From contig CAMLGD010000159.1 of NCBI GenBank assembly GCA_946479405.1, positions 1 through 7,757 on the forward strand: a DNA stretch of 7,757 nucleotides, in the 5' to 3' direction. The notes below the pieces were generated by a model that was not told where the DNA came from, searched no databases, and saw nothing but the letters and a program-made list of their open reading frames with translations. Positions within the stretch are counted from its first letter, which is position 1; the number at the start of each line of letters is the position of its first letter. Source of the DNA: an uncultured Vogesella sp. Its GTDB lineage: Bacteria; Pseudomonadota; Gammaproteobacteria; Burkholderiales; Chromobacteriaceae. The translations under genes and the position numbers were made by a program. Positions 1 through 6,712 of the stretch are shown in pieces.

Positions 1-357
1 TCGCTGGAGCGTTTCATCGGCATCCTGATCGAAAACCACGCTGGTGCCTTCCCGTTGTGGCTGGCGCCGGTGCAGATGGTGGTGATGAATATCACCAGCA
101 ACCAGGCCGAATATGCCGAGCAAGTGGCGGCAAAACTGCGTGAACATGGTTTCCGTGTCGATCTTGACTTGAGGAACGAAAAGATCGGCTATAAAATCCG
201 CGAACACAGCCTGCAAAAGCTTCCATATCAAGTCGTTATCGGCGACAAGGAAATGGAAGGGGGCTTGGTGGCCGTGCGTGCCCGTGGTGAAGACCTGGGC
301 CAGATGTCGGTGGACGCCTTTGTGCAGCATCTGAACGCAGCACTGACGCAACACTGA
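1..357 (+). CDS. thrS: Threonyl-tRNA synthetase, C-terminal fragment (5' end outside window)
   Basis: This is the last 118 codons of threonyl-tRNA synthetase, which charges tRNA-Thr with threonine in the cytoplasm. The reading frame is open from base 1 and ends at TGA 355-357, so the start and catalytic core lie before the window. The visible part begins at the end of the class II catalytic domain (residues [15 protein letters not shown]) and runs into the anticodon-binding domain. Recognisable pieces are FPLWLAPVQ, then [26 protein letters not shown], split here as [11 protein letters not shown] and [15 protein letters not shown], then [11 protein letters not shown] near the C-terminus. This is the typical ThrS ending. 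It lies 41 bases before infC, the usual thrS-infC arrangement in beta- and gammaproteobacteria, so co-transcription is likely. The identity is secure; regulation cannot be judged because the leader is not in view. Confidence 0.97.
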   Translation, partial: SLERFIGILIENHAGAFPLWLAPVQMVVMNITSNQAEYAEQVAAKLREHGFRVDLDLRNEKIGYKIREHSLQKLPYQVVIGDKEMEGGLVAVRARGEDLGQMSVDAFVQHLNAALTQH

Positions 358-384
358 TTGTCGTGCGGCCAATTCGAATTTTTT

Positions 385-390
385 AAGGAG
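385..390 (+). promoter_or_regulatory. Ribosome binding site of infC, fixing the AUA start
   Basis: AAGGAG lies 8 bases before the ATA at 399. It decides the start of infC: the same frame has a TAA stop at 384-386, and no ATG, GTG or TTG occurs between that stop and 495. Confidence 0.85.
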
Positions 391-398
391 TAACAGCT

Positions 399-917
399 AT
401 AGCTCAGGAACGCGAATCGCGGATCAATGGCGAGATTACCGCTCGTGAAATCCGCCTGGTAGGTGAAGAAGGCGAACAGCTTGGCATCGTCAGCGTGCGT
501 GAAGCACTGGCGCTGGCCGAGGAACGTGACGTGGATCTGGTGGAGATTTCTCCGACTGCCCAGCCGCCGGTATGCAAACTGATGGACTACGGTAAGTTCA
601 AATACCAGCAGTCCAAGAAAAAGCATGAAGCCAAGCTGAAGCAGAAGCAGGTACAGATCAAGGAAATCAAGTTCCGCCCGGGTACCGACGACGGTGACTA
701 CAACGTCAAGCTGCGCAACTTGATCCGTTTCCTGGGTGAAGGCGACAAGGCCAAGATCACGCTGCGTTTCCGTGGCCGTGAAATGGCGCACCAAGACATC
801 GGTCTGGCCTTGCTCAAGCGAGTAGAGGCTGATCTGGCCGAGGTTGGCACCGTAGAACAGTTCCCGAAACTGGAAGGTCGCCAAATGGTCATGATGATTG
901 CCCCGAAAAAGAAATAA
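399..917 (+). CDS. infC: Translation initiation factor IF-3, with AUA start codon
   Basis: IF3 binds the 30S subunit, keeps 50S off and checks the start codon and initiator tRNA. The product is 172 residues (E. coli: 180). The N-terminal domain covers about residues 1-75, with [38 protein letters not shown] and [16 protein letters not shown] lysine-rich linker ([12 protein letters not shown]) follows, then the C-terminal domain starting at [15 protein letters not shown] and ending in the basic tail APKKK. The start is placed at ATA 399: AAGGAG is 8 bases upstream, and the next conventional start (GTG 495) would delete conserved N-terminal residues. Non-AUG starts (AUU, AUC, AUA) are characteristic of infC; in E. 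coli IF3 discriminates against its own AUU start, giving negative feedback. The same control is inferred here. It lies in the thrS-infC-rpmI-rplT cluster. Confidence 0.95.
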   Translation: MAQERESRINGEITAREIRLVGEEGEQLGIVSVREALALAEERDVDLVEISPTAQPPVCKLMDYGKFKYQQSKKKHEAKLKQKQVQIKEIKFRPGTDDGDYNVKLRNLIRFLGEGDKAKITLRFRGREMAHQDIGLALLKRVEADLAEVGTVEQFPKLEGRQMVMMIAPKKK

Positions 918-928
918 TCGGGTATAAT
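898..928 (+). promoter_or_regulatory. Possible promoter for rpmI-rplT at the end of infC
   Basis: A perfect -10 hexamer TATAAT (923-928) lies just after the infC stop. The best -35 candidate is TTGCCC (898-903), 4 of 6 matches with a long 19-base spacer, so the pair is weak on that side. A start near 935 would place the hairpin at 941-962 close to the 5' end of a transcript leading into rpmI. A secondary promoter for rpmI-rplT within or after infC is known in E. coli; its presence here is inference. Confidence 0.4.
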
Positions 929-940
929 CATCGACTTCCG

Positions 941-962
941 CACGGCAGGCTCGCCTGCCGTG
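941..962 (+). promoter_or_regulatory. Perfect hairpin in the infC-rpmI leader (possible attenuator)
   Basis: CACGGCAGGC (941-950) and GCCTGCCGTG (953-962) are exact reverse complements of 10 bases separated by TC; a real RNA would open the innermost pair to make a loop. The stem is followed by TTGATTTTG, which is only partly U-rich, so it could be a weak terminator after infC, an attenuator, or a stabilising 5' structure of the rpmI mRNA. Confidence 0.6.
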
Positions 963-970
963 TTGATTTT

Positions 971-988
971 GTAGGCCGCAAGGCTTGC
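971..988 (+). promoter_or_regulatory. GNRA-tetraloop hairpin in the rpmI leader
   Basis: GTAGGCC (971-977), loop GCAA (978-981) and GGCTTGC (982-988) form a 7-bp stem with two G-U pairs, closed by a GNRA-type tetraloop. It sits about 80 bases before rpmI. In E. coli, bL20 represses rpmI-rplT by binding leader structures that mimic its 23S rRNA site; whether this hairpin takes part in such control is unproven. Confidence 0.4.
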
Positions 989-1067
989 ACAAAAGCGTGA
1001 CGCAGTGGTTTCAAGTGCCGATGGCCACCCTGTGTCTAATCTAACGAAAATTCAGCAGGAGATTTCC

Positions 1068-1265
1068 ATGCCGAAGATGAAAACCAAGTCGAGCGCGAAA
1101 AAGCGTCTCAAAGTGCTGGGTAACGGCGGCGTTAAGCGCTCCATGGCCTTCAAGCGTCACATCCTGACCAAGAAGACCACCAAGAGCAAGCGTCAGCTGC
1201 GCGGTACCACCATGGTACACGCTACTAACATGGCCTCTGTTCGCGCCATGATGCCCTACGCATAA
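1068..1265 (+). CDS. rpmI: 50S ribosomal protein bL35
   Basis: bL35 is a small, very basic protein of the large ribosomal subunit. The product is 65 residues, the standard length. It begins [20 protein letters not shown] and carries [18 protein letters not shown] in the middle, both typical of the family. The ATG at 1068 is chosen because AGGAG (1057-1061) lies 6 bases upstream and bL35 proteins normally begin MPKMKT. The frame is open further upstream, but that extension is not family-like. The gene is followed after 13 bases by rplT, whose Shine-Dalgarno sequence overlaps the rpmI stop codon (TAAGGAGA), so the two are probably co-transcribed and may be translationally coupled. In E. coli both are repressed by bL20 through the leader. 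Confidence 0.97.
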   Translation: MPKMKTKSSAKKRLKVLGNGGVKRSMAFKRHILTKKTTKSKRQLRGTTMVHATNMASVRAMMPYA

Positions 1266-1278
1266 GGAGACTGAATAA

Positions 1279-1635
1279 ATGCCACGCGTAAAACGCGGTG
1301 TAACCGCACGTGCTCGTCACAAGAAAATCCTAGCCCTGGCGAAAGGCTATCGCGGCCGTCGCAAGAACGTCTATCGCATCGCCAAACAGGCGGTGATGAA
1401 AGCCGGTCAATATGCATACCGCGACCGTCGTCAGAAAAAGCGTCAGTTCCGTCAACTGTGGATTGCTCGTATCAACGCAGCTGCTCGTGAAAACGGCCTG
1501 CCGTACAGCAAGTTCATGAACGGTCTGAAAAAGGCTCTGATCGAAATCGACCGTAAGGTCCTGGCCGACCTGGCCGTGTTCGACAAGCCGGCATTTGCTC
1601 TCATCGTTGAGAAAGCGAAAGCCGCCCTCGCTTAA
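1279..1635 (+). CDS. rplT: 50S ribosomal protein bL20
   Basis: bL20 binds 23S rRNA early in 50S assembly and, in E. coli, also represses the rpmI-rplT mRNA. The product is 118 residues, the normal size. The basic N-terminal extension [20 protein letters not shown] continues into [19 protein letters not shown], followed by the globular part with [20 protein letters not shown] and [20 protein letters not shown]. The start follows AAGGAGA (1264-1270) with an 8-base gap. It is the last gene before a strong intrinsic terminator at 1650-1678, so the translation-factor transcript is expected to end mostly here. Confidence 0.98.
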   Translation: MPRVKRGVTARARHKKILALAKGYRGRRKNVYRIAKQAVMKAGQYAYRDRRQKKRQFRQLWIARINAAARENGLPYSKFMNGLKKALIEIDRKVLADLAVFDKPAFALIVEKAKAALA

Positions 1636-1649
1636 TCGCAGGACATCTG

Positions 1650-1678
1650 AAAGGGAGGCTGATGCCTCCCTTTTTTTT
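1650..1678 (+). terminator. Rho-independent terminator after rplT
   Basis: The left arm AAAGGGAGGC (1650-1659), loop TGAT (1660-1663) and right arm GCCTCCCTTT (1664-1673) form a perfect 10-bp stem that runs into eight T residues (1671-1678). It separates rplT from pheS. pheST is therefore expected to depend on partial readthrough or on a promoter in the 75 bases before its start; no convincing promoter is visible there. In E. coli, pheST has an attenuator preceded by the pheM leader peptide; an equivalent role here is speculative. Confidence 0.93.
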
Positions 1679-1702
1679 CGATCTTCCCCCGAAGAGTGCT
1701 GA

Positions 1703-2737
<1,035 letters not shown>

Positions 2738-2756
2738 GCGCGCGGAGACCGAAGCA

Positions 2757-5117
2757 ATGCAATTTTCCGAACAATGGCTGAGAAGCTGGGTTAATCCGTC
2801 GCTGTCCACCGACGAGCTGTCCTACCTGCTGACCATGGCAGGGCTGGAAGTGGAAGAAGTCGAGCAGGCCGCACCGGCCTTCAGCGGCGTGGTGATCGCC
2901 GAAGTCAAAGAATGCGTGAAGCACGAAAACGCCGACCGCCTGCGCGTAACCAAGGTGGATGCCGGTACCGGCGAGCTGATCCAGATCGTCTGCGGTGCGC
3001 CGAATGTGGCTGTCGGGGTGAAGATCCCGTGCGCACTGCCGGGTGCCATCCTGCCGGGCGATTTCAAGATCAAACCTACCAAGATGCGTGGCGTGGAGTC
3101 CGGCGGCATGCTGTGCTCCGGCAAGGAACTGGGCGTACCGGACGAGGCCGACGGTCTGCTGCTGCTGCCGGCCGATGCCCCGGTCGGACAGAGCATCCGC
3201 GACTACCTGGGCCTGGACGACGCGCTGTTCACCCTGAAAATTACTCCCAACCGTGCCGACTGCCTGTCGTTGCGCGGTATCGCCCGCGAAGTGGCTGCGC
3301 TCACCGGCGCACCGCTGGCGCCGATCGTCATCAGCGCGGTAACCCCGCAGTGTGACGATAAGCGCGCGATCCGCATTGATGCGGCCAACGCCTGCGGCCG
3401 CTACATCGGCCGTGTCATCAAGGGTGTCAATGCCGCCGCGACGACGCCGGAATGGATGCGTCGCCGCCTGGAACGCTCCGGCCTGCGCTCGATTTCTGCC
3501 ATCGTCGACATCACCAACTACGTGCTGCTGGAGCAGGGGCAGCCGATGCATGCCTTCGATCTGGCCAAGCTGGATGGTGGCATCAACGTGCGCTTTGCCC
3601 GCGACGGCGAAAAACTGGTGTGCCTGAACGAAAAAGAAGTGGCACTGACGCCGGAACTGCTGGTGATTGCCGACGACAGCAAACCGCTGGCCATTGCCGG
3701 CATCATGGGTGGGCTGGACAGCGGCGTGATCACCGCCAGCAGCGACATCTTCTTCGAAAGTGCGTTCTTCAACCCGGACATCATCGCCGGCAAGGCGCGT
3801 GAGCTGGGCTTTGGCTCCGATTCCTCCTATCGCTACGAACGTGGCGTGGACTTCCAGCTGCAGCAGGATGCCATCGAACGCGCCACCGCGCTGACGCTGG
3901 AAATCTGTGGCGGCGTGGCCGGCCCACTGGTGGAAACCGTGGCCGAACTGCCAGCGCGCAACCGCGTCAAGGTACGCACCGCGCGTGTAGCCAAGGTGCT
4001 GGGCGTAACGTTGGCCGCAGAGCAGATCGCAGCCATCTTCACCCGCCTGGGCTTTGTGTTCGATGCGGTGGAAGACGGCTTCGTGGTGGAGGCGCCGAGC
4101 TTCCGCTACGACATTGCCATCGAAGAGGACCTGATCGAGGAAATCGCTCGCGTATACGGCTACGACACCATTCCGTCCGACGCGCCGCGTGCCGGCCTGG
4201 CGATGCTACCGCAGCCGGAAACCCTGCGCCCGCGTAGCGAAGTGCGTCGCCTGCTGGCTGGCCGCGATTTCCAGGAAATCGTCAGCTATGCCTTCGTGGA
4301 AGAAAAGTGGGAGCGTGATTTTGCCGGTAACAACGACCCGGTACGCTTGCTGAACCCGATTGCCAGCCAGATGAGCGTGATGCGCTCCAGCCTGATCGGC
4401 GGTCTGGTGGATGTGTTGGCAGCCAACCTCAACCGCAAGCACAGCAGAGTGCGCGTGTTCGAGATCGCCCGCGTGTTCCTGAAACAGGCTGACGGCAGCG
4501 TGCAGCAGCCGGAACGGGTCGCCGGCCTGGCCTATGGCAGCCGCGTGGCCGAACAGTGGGCCAGCAAGGCCGAGCGCGTGGATTTCTACGATGCCAAGGC
4601 CGAGGTGGAAGCACTGCTGCACCCGCGCGTGGCCGAGTACCGCAAGGGCGAGCACCCGGCCTTCCACCCGGGCCGTTGCGCCGAAGTGGTGCTGGATGGC
4701 GCCGTGATCGGCCATGTCGGCGAACTGCATCCACGCTGGGTACAGGCTTACGGCCTGAGCGCCGCGCCGGTGCTGTTCGAGCTGGCTGCCGAGGTGGTAG
4801 AACAAAGCCGCCGCATCGCCATGCAGCCGGTCAGTAAGTTCCAGCCGGTGCGTCGTGACCTGGCGCTGGTGGTTGCCGAGGAGGTGATGCTGGCCAGCCT
4901 GCAGCAGGCGATGTTGGCCGCTGCCCCGGAGTTCGTGCGCGAACTGGCGCTGTTCGACGTGTACCGCGGCAAGGGCGTGGCGGACGGCAGCAAGAGCCTG
5001 GCACTGCGCATCATCATGCAGGCGACCGACCGTACCCTGGTGGACGAGGAAGTGGAGCAGGGCGTGGCCGCCATGCTGGCTGCCGCCCAGGCCTGCGGTG
5101 CCGAGTTGCGCGCCTGA
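2757..5117 (+). CDS. pheT: Phenylalanyl-tRNA synthetase beta subunit
   Basis: The large subunit of PheRS, which binds tRNA-Phe, edits mischarged tyrosine and completes the active enzyme with PheS. The product is 786 residues (E. coli: 795). Domains in order: the tRNA-binding OB fold at about 42-150 (VVIAEVKECVKHENADRLRV, QIVCGAPN, MLCSGKELG); the B3/B4 editing domain from about 212 (GRYIGRVI, SIVDITNYV-like SAIVDITNYVLLEQGQPMHA); the B5 domain at about 403-473 ending IEEIARVYGYDTIP; a catalytic-like core; and the ferredoxin-fold anticodon-binding domain from about 690 (VSKFQPVRRDLALVV) to the end. The ATG at 2757 follows GGAG (2744-2747) by 9 bases. It is co-transcribed with pheS. All expected domains are present and the frame is uninterrupted. 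Confidence 0.98.
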   Translation: MQFSEQWLRSWVNPSLSTDELSYLLTMAGLEVEEVEQAAPAFSGVVIAEVKECVKHENADRLRVTKVDAGTGELIQIVCGAPNVAVGVKIPCALPGAILPGDFKIKPTKMRGVESGGMLCSGKELGVPDEADGLLLLPADAPVGQSIRDYLGLDDALFTLKITPNRADCLSLRGIAREVAALTGAPLAPIVISAVTPQCDDKRAIRIDAANACGRYIGRVIKGVNAAATTPEWMRRRLERSGLRSISAIVDITNYVLLEQGQPMHAFDLAKLDGGINVRFARDGEKLVCLNEKEVALTPELLVIADDSKPLAIAGIMGGLDSGVITASSDIFFESAFFNPDIIAGKARELGFGSDSSYRYERGVDFQLQQDAIERATALTLEICGGVAGPLVETVAELPARNRVKVRTARVAKVLGVTLAAEQIAAIFTRLGFVFDAVEDGFVVEAPSFRYDIAIEEDLIEEIARVYGYDTIPSDAPRAGLAMLPQPETLRPRSEVRRLLAGRDFQEIVSYAFVEEKWERDFAGNNDPVRLLNPIASQMSVMRSSLIGGLVDVLAANLNRKHSRVRVFEIARVFLKQADGSVQQPERVAGLAYGSRVAEQWASKAERVDFYDAKAEVEALLHPRVAEYRKGEHPAFHPGRCAEVVLDGAVIGHVGELHPRWVQAYGLSAAPVLFELAAEVVEQSRRIAMQPVSKFQPVRRDLALVVAEEVMLASLQQAMLAAAPEFVRELALFDVYRGKGVADGSKSLALRIIMQATDRTLVDEEVEQGVAAMLAAAQACGAELRA

Positions 5118-5146
5118 GCATCGTCCCCCCGATTGTTATCTGTTAA

Positions 5147-5169
5147 GCCACCCGCGCGGTGCGGGTGGC
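5147..5169 (+). promoter_or_regulatory. GC-rich hairpin between pheT and ihfA
   Basis: GCCACCCGC (5147-5155) and GCGGGTGGC (5161-5169) form a perfect 9-bp stem with loop GCGGT. No T tract follows immediately (next bases GAGTTCAAG), so it is not a canonical intrinsic terminator. It may reduce readthrough into ihfA, protect the pheT 3' end, or mark a processing site. Confidence 0.55.
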
Positions 5170-5204
5170 GAGTTCAAGCATCTGTTTTGTAGTGAGGAAT
5201 TGTC

Positions 5205-5507
5205 ATGACTTTGACCAAGGCCGAGTTGGCCGATTTGCTGTTCGATAAAGTGGGCCTGAACAAGCGCGAAGCCAAAGACATGGTGGAATCGTTTTTTGAA
5301 GAGATCCGTGCCACGCTGGAGTCCGGCACCAGCGTCAAACTGTCCGGTTTCGGCAACTTCCAGTTGCGTGATAAACCGCAGCGCCCGGGCCGCAATCCGA
5401 AAACCGGCGAAGAGATTCCCATCACTGCACGCCGCGTGGTAACTTTCCACGCTAGCCAGAAACTCAAGGGAATGGTTGAACTCTATCATGCCGACAAACA
5501 AGGCTGA
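5205..5507 (+). CDS. ihfA: Integration host factor subunit alpha
   Basis: One half of the IHF heterodimer, which bends DNA sharply at specific sites and shapes the nucleoid, promoters, recombination and replication origins. The product is 100 residues, the usual size. The N-terminal helical dimerisation part ([20 protein letters not shown]) is followed by [20 protein letters not shown] and the beta-arm [10 protein letters not shown]. Pro65 in that arm matches the proline that intercalates between base pairs in IHF. The sequence is the alpha rather than beta type by its N-terminus and its location behind pheT. The ATG at 5205 follows AGGA (5195-5198) by 6 bases. Its partner ihfB is not in the window. 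The 3' end overlaps the MerR-type gene. A position behind pheT is widely conserved in proteobacteria. Confidence 0.97.
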   Translation: MTLTKAELADLLFDKVGLNKREAKDMVESFFEEIRATLESGTSVKLSGFGNFQLRDKPQRPGRNPKTGEEIPITARRVVTFHASQKLKGMVELYHADKQG

Positions 5508-5835
5508 GCTGCCGCCGATCCCGGCCAAGCGCTACTTCTCCATTGGAGAGGTCAGCGAGCTGACCGGTGTGAAGCAACACGTACTGCGCTACTGGGAGCA
5601 GGAATTCTCCGAGCTGCGCAACGTTACCCGTCGCGGTAACCGCCGCTACTACCAGCATGCCGAAGTGTTGCTGGTGCGTCGCATCCGCGAGTTGCTGTAT
5701 GACGACGGTTTCACCCTGCACGGTGCGCGCCAGCGCCTGTCCAGCGATGAACCGGCGCCGATGACCGCGCAGCAGGTGCGGGCGGAGTTGCAGTCGCTGG
5801 TTGATTGGCTGGATATCTCGCTTGGCAAGAATTGA
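5488..5835 (+). CDS. Small MerR-family transcriptional regulator
   Basis: A predicted DNA-binding protein of 115 residues and unknown target. The N-terminal MerR winged-helix region covers about residues 16-85: [20 protein letters not shown] is the helix-turn-helix, RRGNRRYY (about 48-55) the wing, and [20 protein letters not shown] the following helices. Only about 30 residues remain after that ([20 protein letters not shown]), enough for a short dimerisation helix but no effector domain, and no metal-binding cysteines are seen. The ATG at 5488 overlaps ihfA by 20 bases; a TTG at 5476, 5 bases after AAGGG, is an alternative adding four residues. A MerR-like gene behind ihfA is common in Betaproteobacteria, and the overlap suggests co-expression with IHF. 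Its inducer and operator are unknown. Confidence 0.92.
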   Translation: MPTNKAELPPIPAKRYFSIGEVSELTGVKQHVLRYWEQEFSELRNVTRRGNRRYYQHAEVLLVRRIRELLYDDGFTLHGARQRLSSDEPAPMTAQQVRAELQSLVDWLDISLGKN

Positions 5836-5850
5836 TTCATTGCCTATAAT
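5822..5850 (+). promoter_or_regulatory. Near-consensus sigma-70 promoter for tRNA-Pro
   Basis: TTGGCA (5822-5827) and a perfect TATAAT (5845-5850) are separated by exactly 17 bases. Transcription would start near 5857, just before the tRNA at 5866. The -35 box lies within the last codons of the MerR-type gene and the -10 just after its stop, so the tRNA can be expressed independently of the upstream operon. Confidence 0.85.
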
Positions 5851-5865
5851 TGTCCCCTCTTTCGT

Positions 5866-5942
5866 CGGGGCGTAGCGCAGCCTGGTAGCGCACCTGCATG
5901 GGGTGCAGGGGGTCGGAAGTTCGAATCTTCTCGCCCCGACCA
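5866..5942 (+). tRNA. tRNA-Pro (anticodon GGG)
   Basis: A complete 77-base cloverleaf with an encoded CCA end. The acceptor stem is CGGGGCG (5866-5872) with CGCCCCG (5932-5938), then discriminator A and CCA (5940-5942). The anticodon stem CCTGC/GCAGG (5893-5897, 5905-5909) holds the 7-base loop ATGGGGT, giving anticodon GGG at 5900-5902, which reads CCC and CCU proline codons. The T arm contains GTTCGAATC. A C1-G72 pair with discriminator A is typical of bacterial proline tRNAs. It has its own promoter and terminator. Confidence 0.97.
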
Positions 5943-5959
5943 AAGAACCGGTTTCAGAC

Positions 5960-5989
5960 AAAAAAGCCATCCACTCGGATGGCTTTTTT
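5960..5989 (+). terminator. Rho-independent terminator after tRNA-Pro
   Basis: AAAAAAGCCATCC (5960-5972), loop ACTC (5973-5976) and GGATGGCTTTTTT (5977-5989) form a perfect 13-bp stem ending in six T residues. It closes the tRNA transcript 17 bases after the CCA end. The A-tract on the left arm means it could also work on the opposite strand. Confidence 0.93.
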
Positions 5990-6045
5990 GCGTTCTGTCG
6001 CTTCGTGCTTTACCGGCAATGTCATGCCGTACGTGTGGTCGGCCG

Positions 6046-6058
6046 GTATGCGGCATAC
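6046..6058. repeat. Short palindrome upstream of creA
   Basis: GTATGC (6046-6051) and GCATAC (6053-6058) are exact reverse complements around a single G, 38 bases before the creA start. The symmetry and position would suit an operator for a dimeric regulator. A palindrome this short can arise by chance, and no convincing -35/-10 pair is visible between the tRNA terminator and creA. Confidence 0.35.
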
Positions 6059-6095
6059 TTGCCCGGTTAACACTGCAACGGTAAAGGAGTGCGAC

Positions 6096-6563
6096 ATGAA
6101 ACACTGGTTGTGTGCCATCTCACTGGCGTTGCTGCCGCTGCTGGCGCAGGCGGAGAAGGTGGGCGATGTCTCCACTGCCTTCAAGCTGATTGGCCCCAAT
6201 CACAAGATCGTGGTAGAGGTGTTCGATGACCCGCTGGTTAGCGGGGTGAGTTGCTACCTGTCGCGGGCGAAAACCGGCGGTGTGTCCGGCGCGCTGGGGC
6301 TGGCCGAGGACAAGGCCGAGGCGTCGGTGGCCTGCCGCCAGGTGGGGCAGATTGCCTTCAAGGGGCCGCTGCCGCAGGAGGACGAGGTATTCACTGAGCG
6401 CGCGTCGATTCTGTTCAAGCACGTGCGGGTGGTGCGCATGGTGGATGCCCGCCGCAATACCCTGGTGTACCTGGTGTATTCCGACCGCCTGATCGACGGC
6501 AGCCCGAAGAACAGCGTGACAGCGGTGCCGGTGCCGGCGGCGCTGAAGATTCCGCTCAAGTAA
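6096..6563 (+). CDS. creA: CreA family protein, predicted exported
   Basis: A 155-residue protein matching the CreA family (E. coli CreA is about 157 residues); the biochemical function of the family is not established. An N-terminal signal peptide is visible: basic start MKHW, hydrophobic CAISLALLPLL, and an AQA cleavage motif giving a mature N-terminus near Glu20, so the protein is probably periplasmic. Family signatures follow: IGPNHKIVVEVFDDP, CYLSRAKTGG, LGLAEDKAEASVACRQVG, and near the end SDRLIDGSPKNSVTAVPVP. Two cysteines of the mature protein (about 53 and 80) could form a disulfide. The ATG at 6096 follows AAGGAG (6084-6089) by 6 bases; the longer open frame upstream runs back through the tRNA. 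It lacks creBCD neighbours here and is convergent with pqqE. Confidence 0.93.
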   Translation: MKHWLCAISLALLPLLAQAEKVGDVSTAFKLIGPNHKIVVEVFDDPLVSGVSCYLSRAKTGGVSGALGLAEDKAEASVACRQVGQIAFKGPLPQEDEVFTERASILFKHVRVVRMVDARRNTLVYLVYSDRLIDGSPKNSVTAVPVPAALKIPLK

Positions 6564-6614
6564 GAGCCTGTTTACGATCTCGCTCTAGCTCGCGAGAGCG
6601 TAAACAGGTTCTAA
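6561..6614. repeat. 48-bp hairpin element flanked by TAA, possible MITE or IS relic
   Basis: The arms GAGCCTGTTTACG (6564-6576) and CGTAAACAGGTTC (6599-6611) are inverted copies with one G-T wobble. After an A/G mismatch the pairing continues as TCTCGC (6578-6583) with GCGAGA (6592-6597), leaving an 8-base loop. TAA lies directly outside both ends (6561-6563 and 6612-6614); the left TAA is the creA stop codon. No T tract follows, so it is not a normal terminator. Matching ends with a 3-bp TNA-type repeat would suit a tiny non-autonomous relic of an IS5-type element (IS1031 group targets), but that assignment is an inference. Confidence 0.6.
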
Positions 6615-6618
6615 GGCT

Positions 6619-6705
6619 TGCGGCCAACCCTTGCCGATGAAAAACCGCCCGGTCGCTTGTTGCGGCCGGGCGGTTTTGTTTCAGCGCGGCACAAGGTTGG
6701 CCGCA
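6619..6705. repeat. Outer inverted repeat enclosing the creA/pqqE terminator
   Basis: TGCGGCCAACCCTTG (6619-6633) and CAAGGTTGGCCGCA (6692-6705) pair over 14 bp with one bulged C. The pairing can extend slightly inward (CC at 6634-6635 with GG at 6688-6689). The intrinsic terminator sits between the arms, so the whole 87-base block is a nested palindrome. Confidence 0.7.
6640..6677. terminator. Bidirectional terminator between creA and pqqE
   Basis: AAAACCGCCCGG (6641-6652) pairs with CCGGGCGGTTTT (6666-6677). The stem extends inward by TCGC/GCGG (one wobble) to a TTGTT loop, about 16 bp in all. On the plus strand it ends in TTTTGTTT for creA; on the minus strand the A run at 6640-6644 gives five T residues for pqqE. 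This is the expected arrangement for two converging genes. Confidence 0.9.
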
Positions 6706-6712
6706 TGCGCTG

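Noticed and set aside
228..992. 254-codon minus-strand open frame opposite thrS and infC
   Set aside because: It lies antisense to two well-identified genes, resembles no family I recognise, and is explained by codon bias of the plus-strand genes.
1005..1067. N-terminal extension of bL35 from base 1005
   Set aside because: bL35 normally starts MPKMKT at 65 residues, and the Shine-Dalgarno sequence supports ATG 1068; the extension is leader sequence.
4206..4805. 199-codon minus-strand open frame opposite pheT
   Set aside because: Lies fully within the conserved pheT frame and shows no recognisable motif.
5118..5204. Promoter for ihfA in the pheT-ihfA gap
   Set aside because: TTGTTA at about 5134 has no acceptable -10 at the proper spacing, as the GC-rich hairpin occupies that position.
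5866..5960. tRNA-Pro as an integration (att) site with a genomic island downstream
   Set aside because: No second copy of the tRNA 3' end and no integrase appear in the window, and the downstream gene creA is a conserved chromosomal family.
5898..6095. Upstream extension of creA starting inside tRNA-Pro
   Set aside because: It would translate the tRNA and its terminator and bury the clear signal peptide; ATG 6096 has a strong ribosome binding site.
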